From Martelella sp. NC20 (GTDB lineage Bacteria; Pseudomonadota; Alphaproteobacteria; Rhizobiales; Rhizobiaceae), in assembly GCF_013459645.1 (NCBI RefSeq), contig NZ_CP054863.1:186001-250000 (forward strand): DNA of 64,000 nt, read 5' to 3'. This document shows positions 9,609 to 17,888 of the stretch, piece after piece (within the stretch, counting starts at the first letter, position 1; each line of letters begins with the position of its first letter). A model generated the notes under the pieces. That model did not search any database. It had not been told where the DNA came from and saw only the letters and a program-made list of their open reading frames with translations. A program made the translations under genes and the position numbers.

Positions 9609-9959
9609 AGCGGCATCCCGGTGGCGTTGCCGCCCGTGTGGTCATCGAAGCGTCTAGCCTAACAGGGTAATCCCTGACGCGGCGCCCGTGCCGAAGGCCA
9701 CGGTTGTGTGCAATGTTGCGTTCCAAAGGTGTTAGTTCCGGTCGTCAGCGTTGTCGTCTCTGTGGTCATAAGCGTACCCTTTCTCTCTAGGTTCTTGAAC
9801 AGGAAGAATTGCACCCCGATGAGGGGCAGAAGAAGGAAGAGGCCAACGGCACAGAGCGCCGCTGCGGGAACTGCCCCCGCACCTGTTAAGCCTGTTAGGC
9901 TAAACGCTCCTTTGATTTATATAGGAATACGCTACGCTCGGTTCAATAAAACCGGTTCG
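9609..9959. other. Intergenic region with only weak coding signals
   Basis: No confident gene. On the minus strand a 36-codon frame (9659-9769) has an ATG preceded by AGAAAGG at good spacing, encoding a Thr-rich N-terminus (MTTETTTLTTGTNTFG). Upstream in the same frame is a hydrophobic stretch (AVGLFLLLPLIGVQFF) with no start codon. A frame change near the 3' end would give a different hydrophobic tail (FGTGAASGITLLG). This may be a decayed small membrane protein; support is weak. Confidence 0.25.
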
Positions 9960-10743
9960 ATGAGGCGCTTTATGTTATTCAAACCCGAGCAGGGATTTCG
10001 CGATTACATCGAGATCGGGCAGGCCAACCTGGCCGCCATGATGTCCGAACCGTGCCCACTCCTCTCCGGCGTCGAGCGCTATTGTGCGTTCCTTCAGAAG
10101 GATCTGTTGACGGGCGAACAGCAAGTCACGCCCACCGCCGCATTCCATGAACAGCTACATGCTTTACCAGAGCAGTGTCGCGACGGCTTTGACCGGCCAC
10201 GCCGCAGCGATCTACCCGCTGCTGCGCACCGCGTTGGAATCGGCATGCTATGGTTACGTCATGCGAACCGATACAGCCATCGAATGCCTGTGGCTGAACC
10301 GGCACGACAGTGAGACGGCGACGAAAGCGGCACGCAAGGCCTTCACCTCGGCCGTGAATGATGCGGCAGATGCGATAGGGGCAGCAAAGTCGCACCCCGG
10401 GACAGCCGCGATCATCAAACAGGCCTACCAACAGGCGATCGATTGGGGTGCGCATCCGAACCCGCGATCAATCCTGAAAAATATGCAGGATCCACAAGAT
10501 ATCGGCACCCATATCCAAGTCGATCTGACGGGCCTGCATAATGTCGGTTCGCTCGAATACGAGCGATCACTGCTTGCATGCCTCGATTTTGGCATGCTGC
10601 TGGGCATCGTCATCATCCATAGTCTGACCCATGTCAGCCCCGAGACCGTCCAGAAACTGCGGGACCTCAACGATATTAAGGAGGCACTTCTGGAAAGCGA
10701 GTTTCCCGAGACATACGCGGCGATGGGACCGCTGGCCCACTAA
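9960..10743 (+). pseudogene. Hypothetical protein gene split by a frameshift
   Basis: Two overlapping frames together look like one protein of about 260 residues. The first (ATG at 9960 or 9972) encodes MLFKPEQGFRDYIEIGQANL and continues to about 10146. The second, in the next frame, starts MNSYMLYQSSVATAL at 10147 and runs to 10743. Each half stops making sense at the junction: the second frame has a TGA at 10108-10110, and the first leads into low-complexity Arg/Ala sequence. The second half has the core LLRTALESACYGYVM, similar to the neighbouring hypothetical at 8817-9608. A real mutation or a sequencing error could explain the shift. The second half alone could still be made as a 198-residue protein. 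Confidence 0.55.
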
Positions 10744-10745
10744 CT

Positions 10746-11615
10746 CTAATATTCGTTGGCGACACCCATCTCCGCCCAGAGCATGCGTTCCTGCTCGGCT
10801 TCCAGTGCCGAGCGTTCCACCGCCTTGGCCTTCATGTCCAACGCGTAAAGCGGCATCTGCCAGCGGCCGTATAGATGACCCACATGGTCATCGCTCGCAG
10901 CGTCGGTGACGAGCTGATCTTCGATCAGCCGCTCAAGCATGGCCTGAATGAGCCTATCGCTTTCATGGCAGCTGGTGTCATCTTGAAAATCTACCTCGTC
11001 CCATACCGCCGAAACGGCGTTGATCCCCTTGATGCTGAACGCACCGATGGCGGACAGTGCCTCAGCGACGACCAGCGCATTCGGCACTGAATCGAACAGG
11101 CGAATAGACCCATTGGGGGCGACCCATTGAAGGGTGCCGTCATCGAGGCCTTCAATATCGGCGTAGAGTCGGGTTTCACGTTGATAGATGAGATCGTTGG
11201 GCACGATGTACTCACCCATGCCACCGTCGAGATAATGGGTAACACGACGGTGATCGATAATCTTCCGCAACTCTTTCAGATCGACCGGTCGCCATTGGCA
11301 GGCTTCCGCATAGAGAAGCCGCGAGAGATGGTCGTAGTACCAGCCCATCAACGTACCAATTCTGCTGGCGATGAGTTTCCTCGGGCAGCGCACGATATCC
11401 ATCAGGATAAGGATCTTGGCCGCTTCCTCTTCCGCATGGCCCTTCAGCACGCTGGATTCACGCGGCATGTCTGAAATCACCTGTGAAGCGGCATAGAGGC
11501 CGCGTGCACTTTCCAGTAAAATGGGGAGGCCTTTGGAAATGAAGGCCGTGCGCTTGTCAGGCGGCAGATTCGCGAGTTTGTGTGCCTGTCGTAGGCCAAC
11601 ATCGATCTTCGCCAT
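10746..11615 (-). CDS. AbiV-like (HEPN family) abortive-infection protein, putative
   Basis: A soluble 289-residue protein. The N-terminal half has AbiV-type features: SARGLYAASQVI followed by KGHAEEEAAKILILMDI, the conserved EE..K helix (about residues 32-74), and later RETRLYADIEGLDDG then QWVAP, which matches the AbiV 'LYVD...W' segment. RKIIDH fits the HEPN R-X4-H ribonuclease motif. AbiV-type proteins block phage translation by sensing infection. The C-terminal 110 residues are not recognised. The ATG at 11615 is chosen over an upstream ATG because AAAGGGAAG precedes it. Assignment is by motif reading only. Confidence 0.5.
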   Translation of the reverse strand: MAKIDVGLRQAHKLANLPPDKRTAFISKGLPILLESARGLYAASQVISDMPRESSVLKGHAEEEAAKILILMDIVRCPRKLIASRIGTLMGWYYDHLSRLLYAEACQWRPVDLKELRKIIDHRRVTHYLDGGMGEYIVPNDLIYQRETRLYADIEGLDDGTLQWVAPNGSIRLFDSVPNALVVAEALSAIGAFSIKGINAVSAVWDEVDFQDDTSCHESDRLIQAMLERLIEDQLVTDAASDDHVGHLYGRWQMPLYALDMKAKAVERSALEAEQERMLWAEMGVANEY

Positions 11616-11742
11616 GCGCTTCCCTTTCGTCCCATAATCTACAGCTGCTCCCGCTGCTTTGAACACAAGTACTATACTTGCTTTTGAAGCCGCTGCTCTC
11701 CCGAAGGCGCGACTTTCTAATTGGCGGTATCGCTTTTTGAAC

Positions 11743-12559
11743 CTAGATCACACCCCATGCCCGAAACCTCCCCCTCCCCGTCATCTCTCTGAGGCCGAGT
11801 TCCAAAACAATCCGCCGCGCCGCCTGCGGCGTCACATCGAGCGTCTTCGCCACCATCCCGGCCGACGCCAGCGGCTTTGCCATGACCAGCTCGACCAGCT
11901 CCGGCAGTTTTGATGAGGTCCTGAACCGGCCGCAACACGCCGCGCCACTCGTCTAGCCTGGCATCCTCGTCCCAATCGAGATCGTAGATCATCGGATCTT
12001 TATCTTGGCCGCCGCCACGGCCCGGCTGTCTGGCGTTCTCGATTGCCGCGTTCGACCGGGCGAGTACCGCATCGATGGCGGCATAGTCGACGCCAGGAAG
12101 ATTTTCCACGTCATCACCATCGTCCTCGTCCCCTTCCCCTTCCCTATCGATGGCTACCGCGGGCCGAATGACGTCGGCTGGCTTCTCTGCTTCAGCGCCA
12201 ACCGGATTGATGTCCGACGTCTGTCGCAACGTTCGGATACCCTCTTTCGATAACGCCCAATCTGGCGACTGCGCAGCGATGCGCCGGCGGGTGCGCAAGA
12301 CGTCGCGGGCGATTGTCAGCTCATGGGTCGGTGTGCGAATATCGCGGGTGGCATCATGGAGGACGAGGTCTTCCAGATGGACGAGTTCGCCGTCGATCCA
12401 CAAGGAAGCGCAGGCGTCGGTGAAGTGGGACCGTTCGATCCACCCCTGACCGGCCGGCGAACGGGCGATCCGCTCGTCCAGACGCGTCAGAGCGACACTG
12501 GCTTCGAAAGCTGGACGCATTAGGGCTGTCATGCTGATTTTCGCGATATCATAAGCCAT
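11743..12559 (-). pseudogene. RHE_PE00001-type (DUF1612/HTH) protein gene with internal deletion
   Basis: The N-terminal two thirds match the rhizobial plasmid family RHE_PE00001: [41 protein letters not shown] and [13 protein letters not shown]. After that the frame breaks. The expected C-terminal helix-turn-helix ([17 protein letters not shown], then [18 protein letters not shown], ending FRAWGVI) is present in a different frame and stops at 11743-11745. Roughly 100 codons between the two parts are missing, so the gene has suffered an out-of-frame deletion. The longer original frame reads on to 11717 as an Ala/Gly-rich nonsense tail. Intact relatives are putative DNA-binding proteins of unknown role on repABC plasmids. 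Confidence 0.75.
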
Positions 12560-12569
12560 TGAAATCATG

Positions 12570-12933
12570 GTAAATGATTTCTTATAGGAACTCTATTCGA
12601 ATATTGCGGTTCGCTACACCGTATGATTGCTGGTTGAGGTCATAACCATCGATAAGTAAATATTATCGGGAGTGAGTGTTTTTGGTTTACCGCTGGTAAA
12701 TAAATCACAAAACTTATAATATAATACAATATTCTATTTGGTGTAATAATATCTATATTTTGAAAACTTTCTAAAGAAATCGAATGGGGTCTAACCCCGA
12801 CAGGTGTGTCTTTCGAATATCGGTGGCATGTCACCGTAGCGACATTCGCTTTGTTGAGTGCATCATTTGTTAAACAGCAATTTCTATCTCCGGTTCCTTT
12901 CGGCATTGGTGCCGATTGCAACGGAATAAGAGC
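12570..12933. other. AT-rich intergenic region with an inverted repeat
   Basis: This 364-bp stretch is clearly richer in A+T than its surroundings and has no convincing gene. It holds a 15-bp inverted repeat TTTACCGCTGGTAAA at 12686-12700 and poly-A/T runs around 12710-12790. It probably contains the promoter of the large recombinase gene downstream. The base composition suggests acquired DNA. Confidence 0.45.
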
Positions 12934-15291
12934 ATGCCTAATCAAGAATTTTCATCACGTAATTTTCAGCGGAAAATCTCAAAATTCTGCGAGATACGCA
13001 TTGCGCCGGTCGCGTCTAAGCGGACGCTGGAAATGATCAAGTCCTATCTCACCAGTCTTGTCACCTATCGAAAGTCACCACCCTTGCGGAACGGGCGCAT
13101 CGACTGGACTGCAGTCATCGATGACTGTGGGCTTGAGGATCAGATTTCCGCTGATGTGAAGAAGGAGTTCCGCATTGCATTGGATGCAATGACTCGATGG
13201 CTCAGCGCCCCTCCCCTGTCCGAAGACCGCCAGACGCAAAAGCCTAGGGCTCGACAAGGGAACGCTACGCACGATGCCTCAAAAGTGAAAGGCTCTTCCA
13301 CCCGAAAGCCTCGGCGAACTGGAGATTGCCTTTCACGACCGGCTTCCACGCGGGTTTCAAGAGGCCCCAAACCCAAACCAATCCAGGAATTTCCGGAACC
13401 GTTGCTCGATGCGGCACATGATCCCGATGGTTTCCAAGAGGCGCTTGCCTATCAAACGCGTCGGTTCGGCGAGAACTACTGGCAGCTCTATCGCGCCGTC
13501 GTTCGGCTCGATGAAACATTCGACCGTAAGACGATGCTATCCTGGTTTGAGGGCAAAAGCGTGCCGAGATCGGTCGCCAGTTTCCGAATTCTCTCCCGCA
13601 TCGAAAAGCGGTACCGATTGCCGGAAGGATATTTCAAGTCGAAGCTGCCACACCAGAACCGCTCTCTTCATGGTCACGATCTTGGCGATATCAGTCCTGC
13701 CGAGCGAAGACGGATTGCGGTGCACCTTCCTGATGATTTCAGCAGTCTTCCCTTCAGCAAGCGGGAGGAGATCGTTGATTGGGTCCGCCGGGTCATCATC
13801 TCGGGAACAACCGACTACCGGCGCTATCAGGCCAAGGCCAGCAAGCAGCGTTATGCCATTCGCTTTCCAGGCATCACCTATGGAGGCGGATCGCTTTCTC
13901 CCTGGGAGAATTCCCTGGCGAAGAACATTAACAATACGGCTGCGGAATCCTTTGAGGACCCCGACTTGCTATCCGGTGTGGTCGACGCGCCGGCGCGGCT
14001 GGCAATGGAGATGGCCGACCTGATCCGGTTCAAGACGTCGACGCTGACGGCGATCGGGTTGCAACGCAACGGAGTCTGGGGCGAGGAAACAGCCTCGCAA
14101 AAGATCGAACATCTCGGTCTGATGTTCGGAGCCTTGGCCGCCTCCCCTTCCGGCATCGTCAAAGGCCGTGGCGTTCCGCTCAGCCAGCTGACATTCGGTC
14201 TACTGATCTTCCCCGGCGTCTGGGATTGGTATCTGCAATGGCGGGAGCAGCGCCGTGGCTTCTACACCAAATGGGAAGAAGACATGCTGATGGTCGCGCA
14301 ATCCCTCACCCGCTCGGAGGTGGGTTGGATTCGCCAGCATCCCGAACTCTTGCAGAACGTTCACCCGATCGAAGGCTTGATTGCGCCGGAGGAGATCGCG
14401 TTTGCCTCTCGAAACTGGCATGGCGCCTGCGATGCATTCCACCGACACGCCGGCTACCGCTCAAAGGAAATCCAGCGGGTGATGCGGGTGCATTGCGATC
14501 CCTTCGAACCGATCATGGTCGTTCTTGAGGAGGATAGTCCACTGTCGGAATACCGCAAGATCACCGACGAGATATTGAAACGCATGCCGGACGAAGACCG
14601 CTATCCGCGCGCGGCGGCAGAGGCGGTGCGGTCATTCCTGCTGCTTCGTCTCGGTCTGCATCTGGGGCTTCGGCAGAAGAACCTTCGTCAACTTCACCTC
14701 TGCCCTCGCGGTCAGTTCCCAACATCCGAGCGACGACTGGAAGACATGAAATGCGGTGAACTGCGCTGGAGCGAGCGCGATAGCGGATGGGAAGTGCTCA
14801 TACCGTCCGTGGCCTTCAAGAACTCCGGCTCGTCCTTCTTCGGGCAAAAGCCATTCCGCCTGATCCTGCCGGACCTGCTCGATCTCTACAAATACCTCGA
14901 GGCCTATATCGATCGTCACCGCGGCGTATTACTCGGACCGGCAGACGATCCCTGCACCTTGTTCGTCAAAACGGTGAAGGCGACCAGCAAGCAGGCAGCA
15001 TATAATTCCACGACGTTCTATGAAGCCTGGCGCACGGTAATACAGCGCTATGGGATTTATAATCCCTATACCGGTCGCGGCGCCATCAAGGGCCTGCTGC
15101 CGCACGGCCCTCATAATCTTCGCGACATTCTGGCAACCCACATCCTCAAGCAAACGGGCTCTTACGAACAGGCAAGCTACGCAATCCAGGACACGCCTGA
15201 TGTCGTTCAAGAGCACTATGGCCGCTTCCTGCCACAGGACAAGGCAGCGCTTGCCGCCCGGATTCTGAATCAGGTATGGGAGGCGGCATAG
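12934..15291 (+). CDS. Large tyrosine recombinase (site-specific integrase family)
   Basis: A 785-residue protein ending in a tyrosine-recombinase catalytic domain. Visible residues are an Arg in HLGLRQKNLRQL (about 578), the HxxR box HNLRD (about 726), and the C-terminal Tyr in EHYGRF (about 760). The usual His/Trp between HxxR and Tyr is not obvious (AIQDTPD is found there). The protein is about twice the length of ordinary integrases; the N-terminal 450 residues are not recognised. The ATG at 12934 is chosen because GGA lies 12 bases upstream; a TTG at 12916 is possible. It is followed by a toxin-antitoxin pair. It may mobilise or resolve the accessory patch. Confidence 0.7.
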   Translation: MPNQEFSSRNFQRKISKFCEIRIAPVASKRTLEMIKSYLTSLVTYRKSPPLRNGRIDWTAVIDDCGLEDQISADVKKEFRIALDAMTRWLSAPPLSEDRQTQKPRARQGNATHDASKVKGSSTRKPRRTGDCLSRPASTRVSRGPKPKPIQEFPEPLLDAAHDPDGFQEALAYQTRRFGENYWQLYRAVVRLDETFDRKTMLSWFEGKSVPRSVASFRILSRIEKRYRLPEGYFKSKLPHQNRSLHGHDLGDISPAERRRIAVHLPDDFSSLPFSKREEIVDWVRRVIISGTTDYRRYQAKASKQRYAIRFPGITYGGGSLSPWENSLAKNINNTAAESFEDPDLLSGVVDAPARLAMEMADLIRFKTSTLTAIGLQRNGVWGEETASQKIEHLGLMFGALAASPSGIVKGRGVPLSQLTFGLLIFPGVWDWYLQWREQRRGFYTKWEEDMLMVAQSLTRSEVGWIRQHPELLQNVHPIEGLIAPEEIAFASRNWHGACDAFHRHAGYRSKEIQRVMRVHCDPFEPIMVVLEEDSPLSEYRKITDEILKRMPDEDRYPRAAAEAVRSFLLLRLGLHLGLRQKNLRQLHLCPRGQFPTSERRLEDMKCGELRWSERDSGWEVLIPSVAFKNSGSSFFGQKPFRLILPDLLDLYKYLEAYIDRHRGVLLGPADDPCTLFVKTVKATSKQAAYNSTTFYEAWRTVIQRYGIYNPYTGRGAIKGLLPHGPHNLRDILATHILKQTGSYEQASYAIQDTPDVVQEHYGRFLPQDKAALAARILNQVWEAA

Positions 15292-15312
15292 CGGCCTTTT
15301 CAACCTTGAGGA

Positions 15313-15333
15313 ATATAGCACTTGGTGCTATAT
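15313..15333. promoter_or_regulatory. Inverted repeat, candidate operator of the HigBA-like module
   Basis: Perfect 9-bp arms ATATAGCAC and GTGCTATAT with a TTG spacer, ending 6 bp before the toxin start codon. This is the expected place for autoregulation by the XRE antitoxin or the toxin-antitoxin complex. The repeat is seen directly; binding is inferred. Confidence 0.7.
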
Positions 15334-15339
15334 AGATAA

Positions 15340-15699
15340 ATGTCAGAACGAGTGTTCAAAACAGCGTGGTTCGCAAAAGCGGCAAAGAAGGCGCGGATAA
15401 CCGACAAGGCTCTGTCGAAGACAATCCACCAGGTTGCCCTTGGCCAAGCCGACGATCTTGGCGGCGGCGTCTTCAAGAAGCGGCTCAACGAAAACATGCA
15501 TCGGTCCATCGTTCTGGCAAAAGCCGGAGAATTCTGGGTGTTCGCCTATCTCTTCGCCAAGAAGGACCGGGCGAACATCGATGACGACGAGCTTGCGGCC
15601 TTCCGGAAGCTCGCGGAGCTTTACCGTCGCAAGACGATTGCCGACCTCGAGGCTGAACTTGGGATCGGCGCCCTGCTGGAGATAGACCATGGCGACTAA
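15340..15699 (+). CDS. RelE/HigB-type toxin of a type II toxin-antitoxin system
   Basis: A 119-residue basic protein of the RelE/HigB-like toxin group that carries an FAKKDRANI core. It begins FKTAWFAKAAKKARI, with VFKKRLNENMHRSIVLAK and the hydrophobic FWVFAYLFAKKDRAN (about residues 66-80), then ELYRRKT. Such toxins usually cleave mRNA on the ribosome. The gene precedes its antitoxin and overlaps it by 11 bp, as in HigBA-type modules. A palindrome lies just upstream. The toxin is full length with no visible damage. Confidence 0.85.
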   Translation: MSERVFKTAWFAKAAKKARITDKALSKTIHQVALGQADDLGGGVFKKRLNENMHRSIVLAKAGEFWVFAYLFAKKDRANIDDDELAAFRKLAELYRRKTIADLEAELGIGALLEIDHGD

Positions 15700-16012
15700 G
15701 CGCAGGTTCAAGAGCGATGCTTTCGAGGCGATCCACAGTGCAGTCGAAGGCATGGCAGCGGCCGGCACCATCGACAAGGAAACGATGCGGACCTTCGATG
15801 AAGACTGCCTTGTAATCCCGCAGGAACTGACGCCTGACGCGATCAAGGCTCTGCGCGAACACAATCACGTCAGCCAGCCGGTCTTTGCCCGTTACCTGAA
15901 CACAAGCCCGTCAACGGTGCAGAAATGGGAAACCGGCACCAAGCGGCCAAGCGGGCCGGCACTCAAGCTCCTGTCTCTGGTACAAAAGCATGGGCTGCAG
16001 ATGCTCGGCTGA
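15689..16012 (+). CDS. XRE-family antitoxin (HigA/NadS-like)
   Basis: A 107-residue DNA-binding antitoxin with a C-terminal XRE helix-turn-helix: ALREHNHVSQPVFARYL then NTSPSTVQKWETGTKRPSGPALKLL (about residues 53-96). The N-terminal half would bind and neutralise the toxin encoded upstream. It overlaps the toxin gene by 11 bp, so the two are translated together. It likely represses the operon by binding the ATATAGCAC palindrome ahead of the toxin gene. Confidence 0.87.
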   Translation: MATKRRFKSDAFEAIHSAVEGMAAAGTIDKETMRTFDEDCLVIPQELTPDAIKALREHNHVSQPVFARYLNTSPSTVQKWETGTKRPSGPALKLLSLVQKHGLQMLG

Positions 16013-16056
16013 CGGGTTTCCCGTGACAAAGCAATTTGCCATCATAGCCTGACGCC

Positions 16057-16170
16057 ATGAACGCTGAGCATTGGTCCGATCCGGAAAACGACGTGATCGT
16101 CGCCGTCTACTTCGACATGCTGAAGGAGGAGCTGGCCCCTGTGCATTATTGGGACATAGATTCACGGTAG
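16057..16170 (+). pseudogene. 5' fragment of a gene cut by the Tn3-family transposon
   Basis: An ATG at 16057 starts a frame reading MNAEHWSDPENDVIVAVYF and DMLKEELA, then enters the left inverted repeat of the transposon at 16139 and stops at a TAG formed by the repeat. The opening W-S-D-x-E-N-D-x-I-V pattern resembles the N-terminus of a group of accessory-region proteins that I cannot name with certainty. The rest of the gene is not found after the right end of the transposon, which suggests deletion of the flank after insertion. Confidence 0.6.
16139..16170. repeat. Left terminal inverted repeat of the Tn3-family element
   Basis: Starts CTGTGCATTAT and ends TTCACGGTAG. It matches the reverse complement of 28165-28196 over 32 bp with one mismatch (position 12, T against C). 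It does not begin with the GGGG common in the family. Confidence 0.9.
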
Positions 16171-16289
16171 GAACCTGCTGGACGGTACCAACGCGGTCGG
16201 GCAACAAGCGACGCCATCCGGGACGTCCCTGAGGCAGGTCATTGCTTCTGAAACCAGACGCTGCAGGTGGCCGACGTCACCGCGACCTA

Positions 16290-17402
16290 TCATACCGGCA
16301 CGTCGCGACCGGAGCAGAATTTCGCGCATGCGGCGACAACTGCGGAAGCATCTTCACCAGCGCCCATCACGAAGGCTGAAGCACGATTTCGCTGCCACGG
16401 ACGTCCTAGATGAAAAAGGCCCGGTACGGGAGAAAGGCTGCCTTCTTGCAGAATGCTTCCGTTGGAACGGGTACTGCCTGGAATCTGGAGCCATGCGCTA
16501 TCGTCTCGATATCCGATGCACCAGATGACGGAATCGATCACCCGTTTCGATCCATCGGCAAAGAATGCGAGGCGGTCTTGTGAAGAGACTAAGCGTTTCG
16601 CGACGGCTACGCCCCTTCGTTCCAAGTCGTCAAGGCTCCGATCCCTGTCAGGAAAGGGGTCCGCGCGCCGCATCACGCGTCCTATCGTCGATTCGGGCCT
16701 TGCTCTCATCAAGCCCAATGTGTGCAGCCACCACCATGTACTCTGGCCCAGAATGCGCTCGGGAAACAGACGGCGGCTGCGTCCAGCCGCAAGCACCACT
16801 TCATGGGTCAAAGCCAGCTCGGCTGCGATGTCGCGTCCGCTTGCTCCATCTCCGACAATAAGGACCATGCCAAGCGGGAGATCACTGGGATTGTGATAAC
16901 TTTCCGGTGTTAGTTGCTTGACTGCGCTGTCGAAGCCGGCAGCAATCGTTGGGATTATCGGTTTCTGAAACGCACCCGTCGCGACGATCACTGCCTTCGC
17001 TACTATGTACCTGCCATCGTCGAGTTGCGCGGCGAACCGCTCATCGGCCCGGCGTTCGAGCCGAGCCACACCATTTCCGGAATGCACCGGTAGGTCGAAA
17101 TGGCTGGCGTAGGTTTCGAGATAATTCGCAAACTCGTCTCGCGTTGGATAGCCTTCTGGGTCCCCATCGAGCGCAAGACCAGGCAGCGAACTAAATGCGC
17201 GCGGAGTGAACAGGGTCAGGGAATCGTAGCGATGGCGCCAACTGTCGCCGACGCGGGCATGGCGATCGACGATTTGGAATGAAAGCTCTGGTCGGGCAAG
17301 ATAATAGCCGGCTGCGAGTCCCGCTTGACCCGCGCCGATCACTAGAACGTCTATTTCCTCCGAACCATGGCTCACGGATAGCTGGCGAGGGCTTCTGTTC
17401 AT
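16290..17402 (-). CDS. Flavin-containing monooxygenase-like NAD(P)/FAD oxidoreductase
   Basis: A 370-residue cytoplasmic flavoprotein. The FAD fingerprint GAGQAGLAAGYYLA is near residues 22-35 and the NAD(P)H fingerprint GDGASGRDIAAEL near residue 180. GDSWRHRYDSLTLFTPR is typical of the CzcO/FMO-like group found near metal-efflux genes. The ATG at 17402 overlaps the lspA stop by 4 bp (ATGA), so it is coupled to lspA at the end of the metal operon. An upstream extension in the same frame lacks sense. The substrate is unknown; a role in redox or metalloid chemistry is only suggested by context. Confidence 0.8.
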   Translation of the reverse strand: MNRSPRQLSVSHGSEEIDVLVIGAGQAGLAAGYYLARPELSFQIVDRHARVGDSWRHRYDSLTLFTPRAFSSLPGLALDGDPEGYPTRDEFANYLETYASHFDLPVHSGNGVARLERRADERFAAQLDDGRYIVAKAVIVATGAFQKPIIPTIAAGFDSAVKQLTPESYHNPSDLPLGMVLIVGDGASGRDIAAELALTHEVVLAAGRSRRLFPERILGQSTWWWLHTLGLMRARPESTIGRVMRRADPFPDRDRSLDDLERRGVAVAKRLVSSQDRLAFFADGSKRVIDSVIWCIGYRDDSAWLQIPGSTRSNGSILQEGSLSPVPGLFHLGRPWQRNRASAFVMGAGEDASAVVAACAKFCSGRDVPV

Positions 17403-17863
17403 GCAGCCTTTGCTTTGCCTTTTACCAGAATGCTCTCCATCAGCAAAAGCCCTACCCCACAGACAATCGCCACGTCGGCAAGATTGAAGGCGGGCCAATG
17501 ATAGCTGCCGATGTAAAAATCCAGGAAATCCGTCACGGCACCCTGCCGGAGCCGGTCGAGCAGATTGCCGAGCGCCCCCCCAACCACGAGCCCGAGGGCG
17601 GATGCCGTCAGGCGGCTGTCGCTTCGATGGATCCAGATAAGGAGGCCGGCGACTATAGCGAGCGGGAACGCCATCAGGAGCCAAACCGGCGCCTGGCCGA
17701 ACAATCCGAAGCTCACGCCGGTGTTAAAGCCGAGCACGAGATTAAAGAAGCCGGTGACGGGAATGACCTGAGGTGGATTCATAACATGGTCCATGACCCA
17801 CCACTTCGTCGCCTGATCAATGAAAAACCCGCCAAGGGCGAGTGGAAGGCCGAGCCTGAGCAT
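17399..17863 (-). CDS. lspA: Signal peptidase II (lipoprotein signal peptidase)
   Basis: A 154-residue inner-membrane aspartyl protease that cleaves lipoprotein signal peptides at the lipobox Cys. Four hydrophobic segments are present. The catalytic Asp regions are visible in GNLLDRLRQG and FNLADVAI, together with the NTGVSFGLF motif. The ATG at 17863 (MLRLGLPLALGG) is preferred over an upstream in-frame start since AAAGGACA lies ahead of it. Extra lspA copies are common in Pb/Cd resistance transposons next to a P1B ATPase, as here. It is the second-last gene of the cargo operon. Confidence 0.88.
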   Translation of the reverse strand: MLRLGLPLALGGFFIDQATKWWVMDHVMNPPQVIPVTGFFNLVLGFNTGVSFGLFGQAPVWLLMAFPLAIVAGLLIWIHRSDSRLTASALGLVVGGALGNLLDRLRQGAVTDFLDFYIGSYHWPAFNLADVAIVCGVGLLLMESILVKGKAKAA

Positions 17864-17888
17864 GTCCGAATGTCCTTTAAACTCCGGC

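Noticed and set aside
9708..10313. Frame from 9708 as an independent 201-residue protein
   Set aside because: Its first part has no protein-like sense and its end reads into Arg/Ala-rich nonsense; only 9960-10146 looks coding, as part of the frameshifted gene.
12806..13036. Short plus-strand frame upstream of the large recombinase
   Set aside because: It lies in AT-rich intergenic DNA and overlaps the recombinase start; no family.
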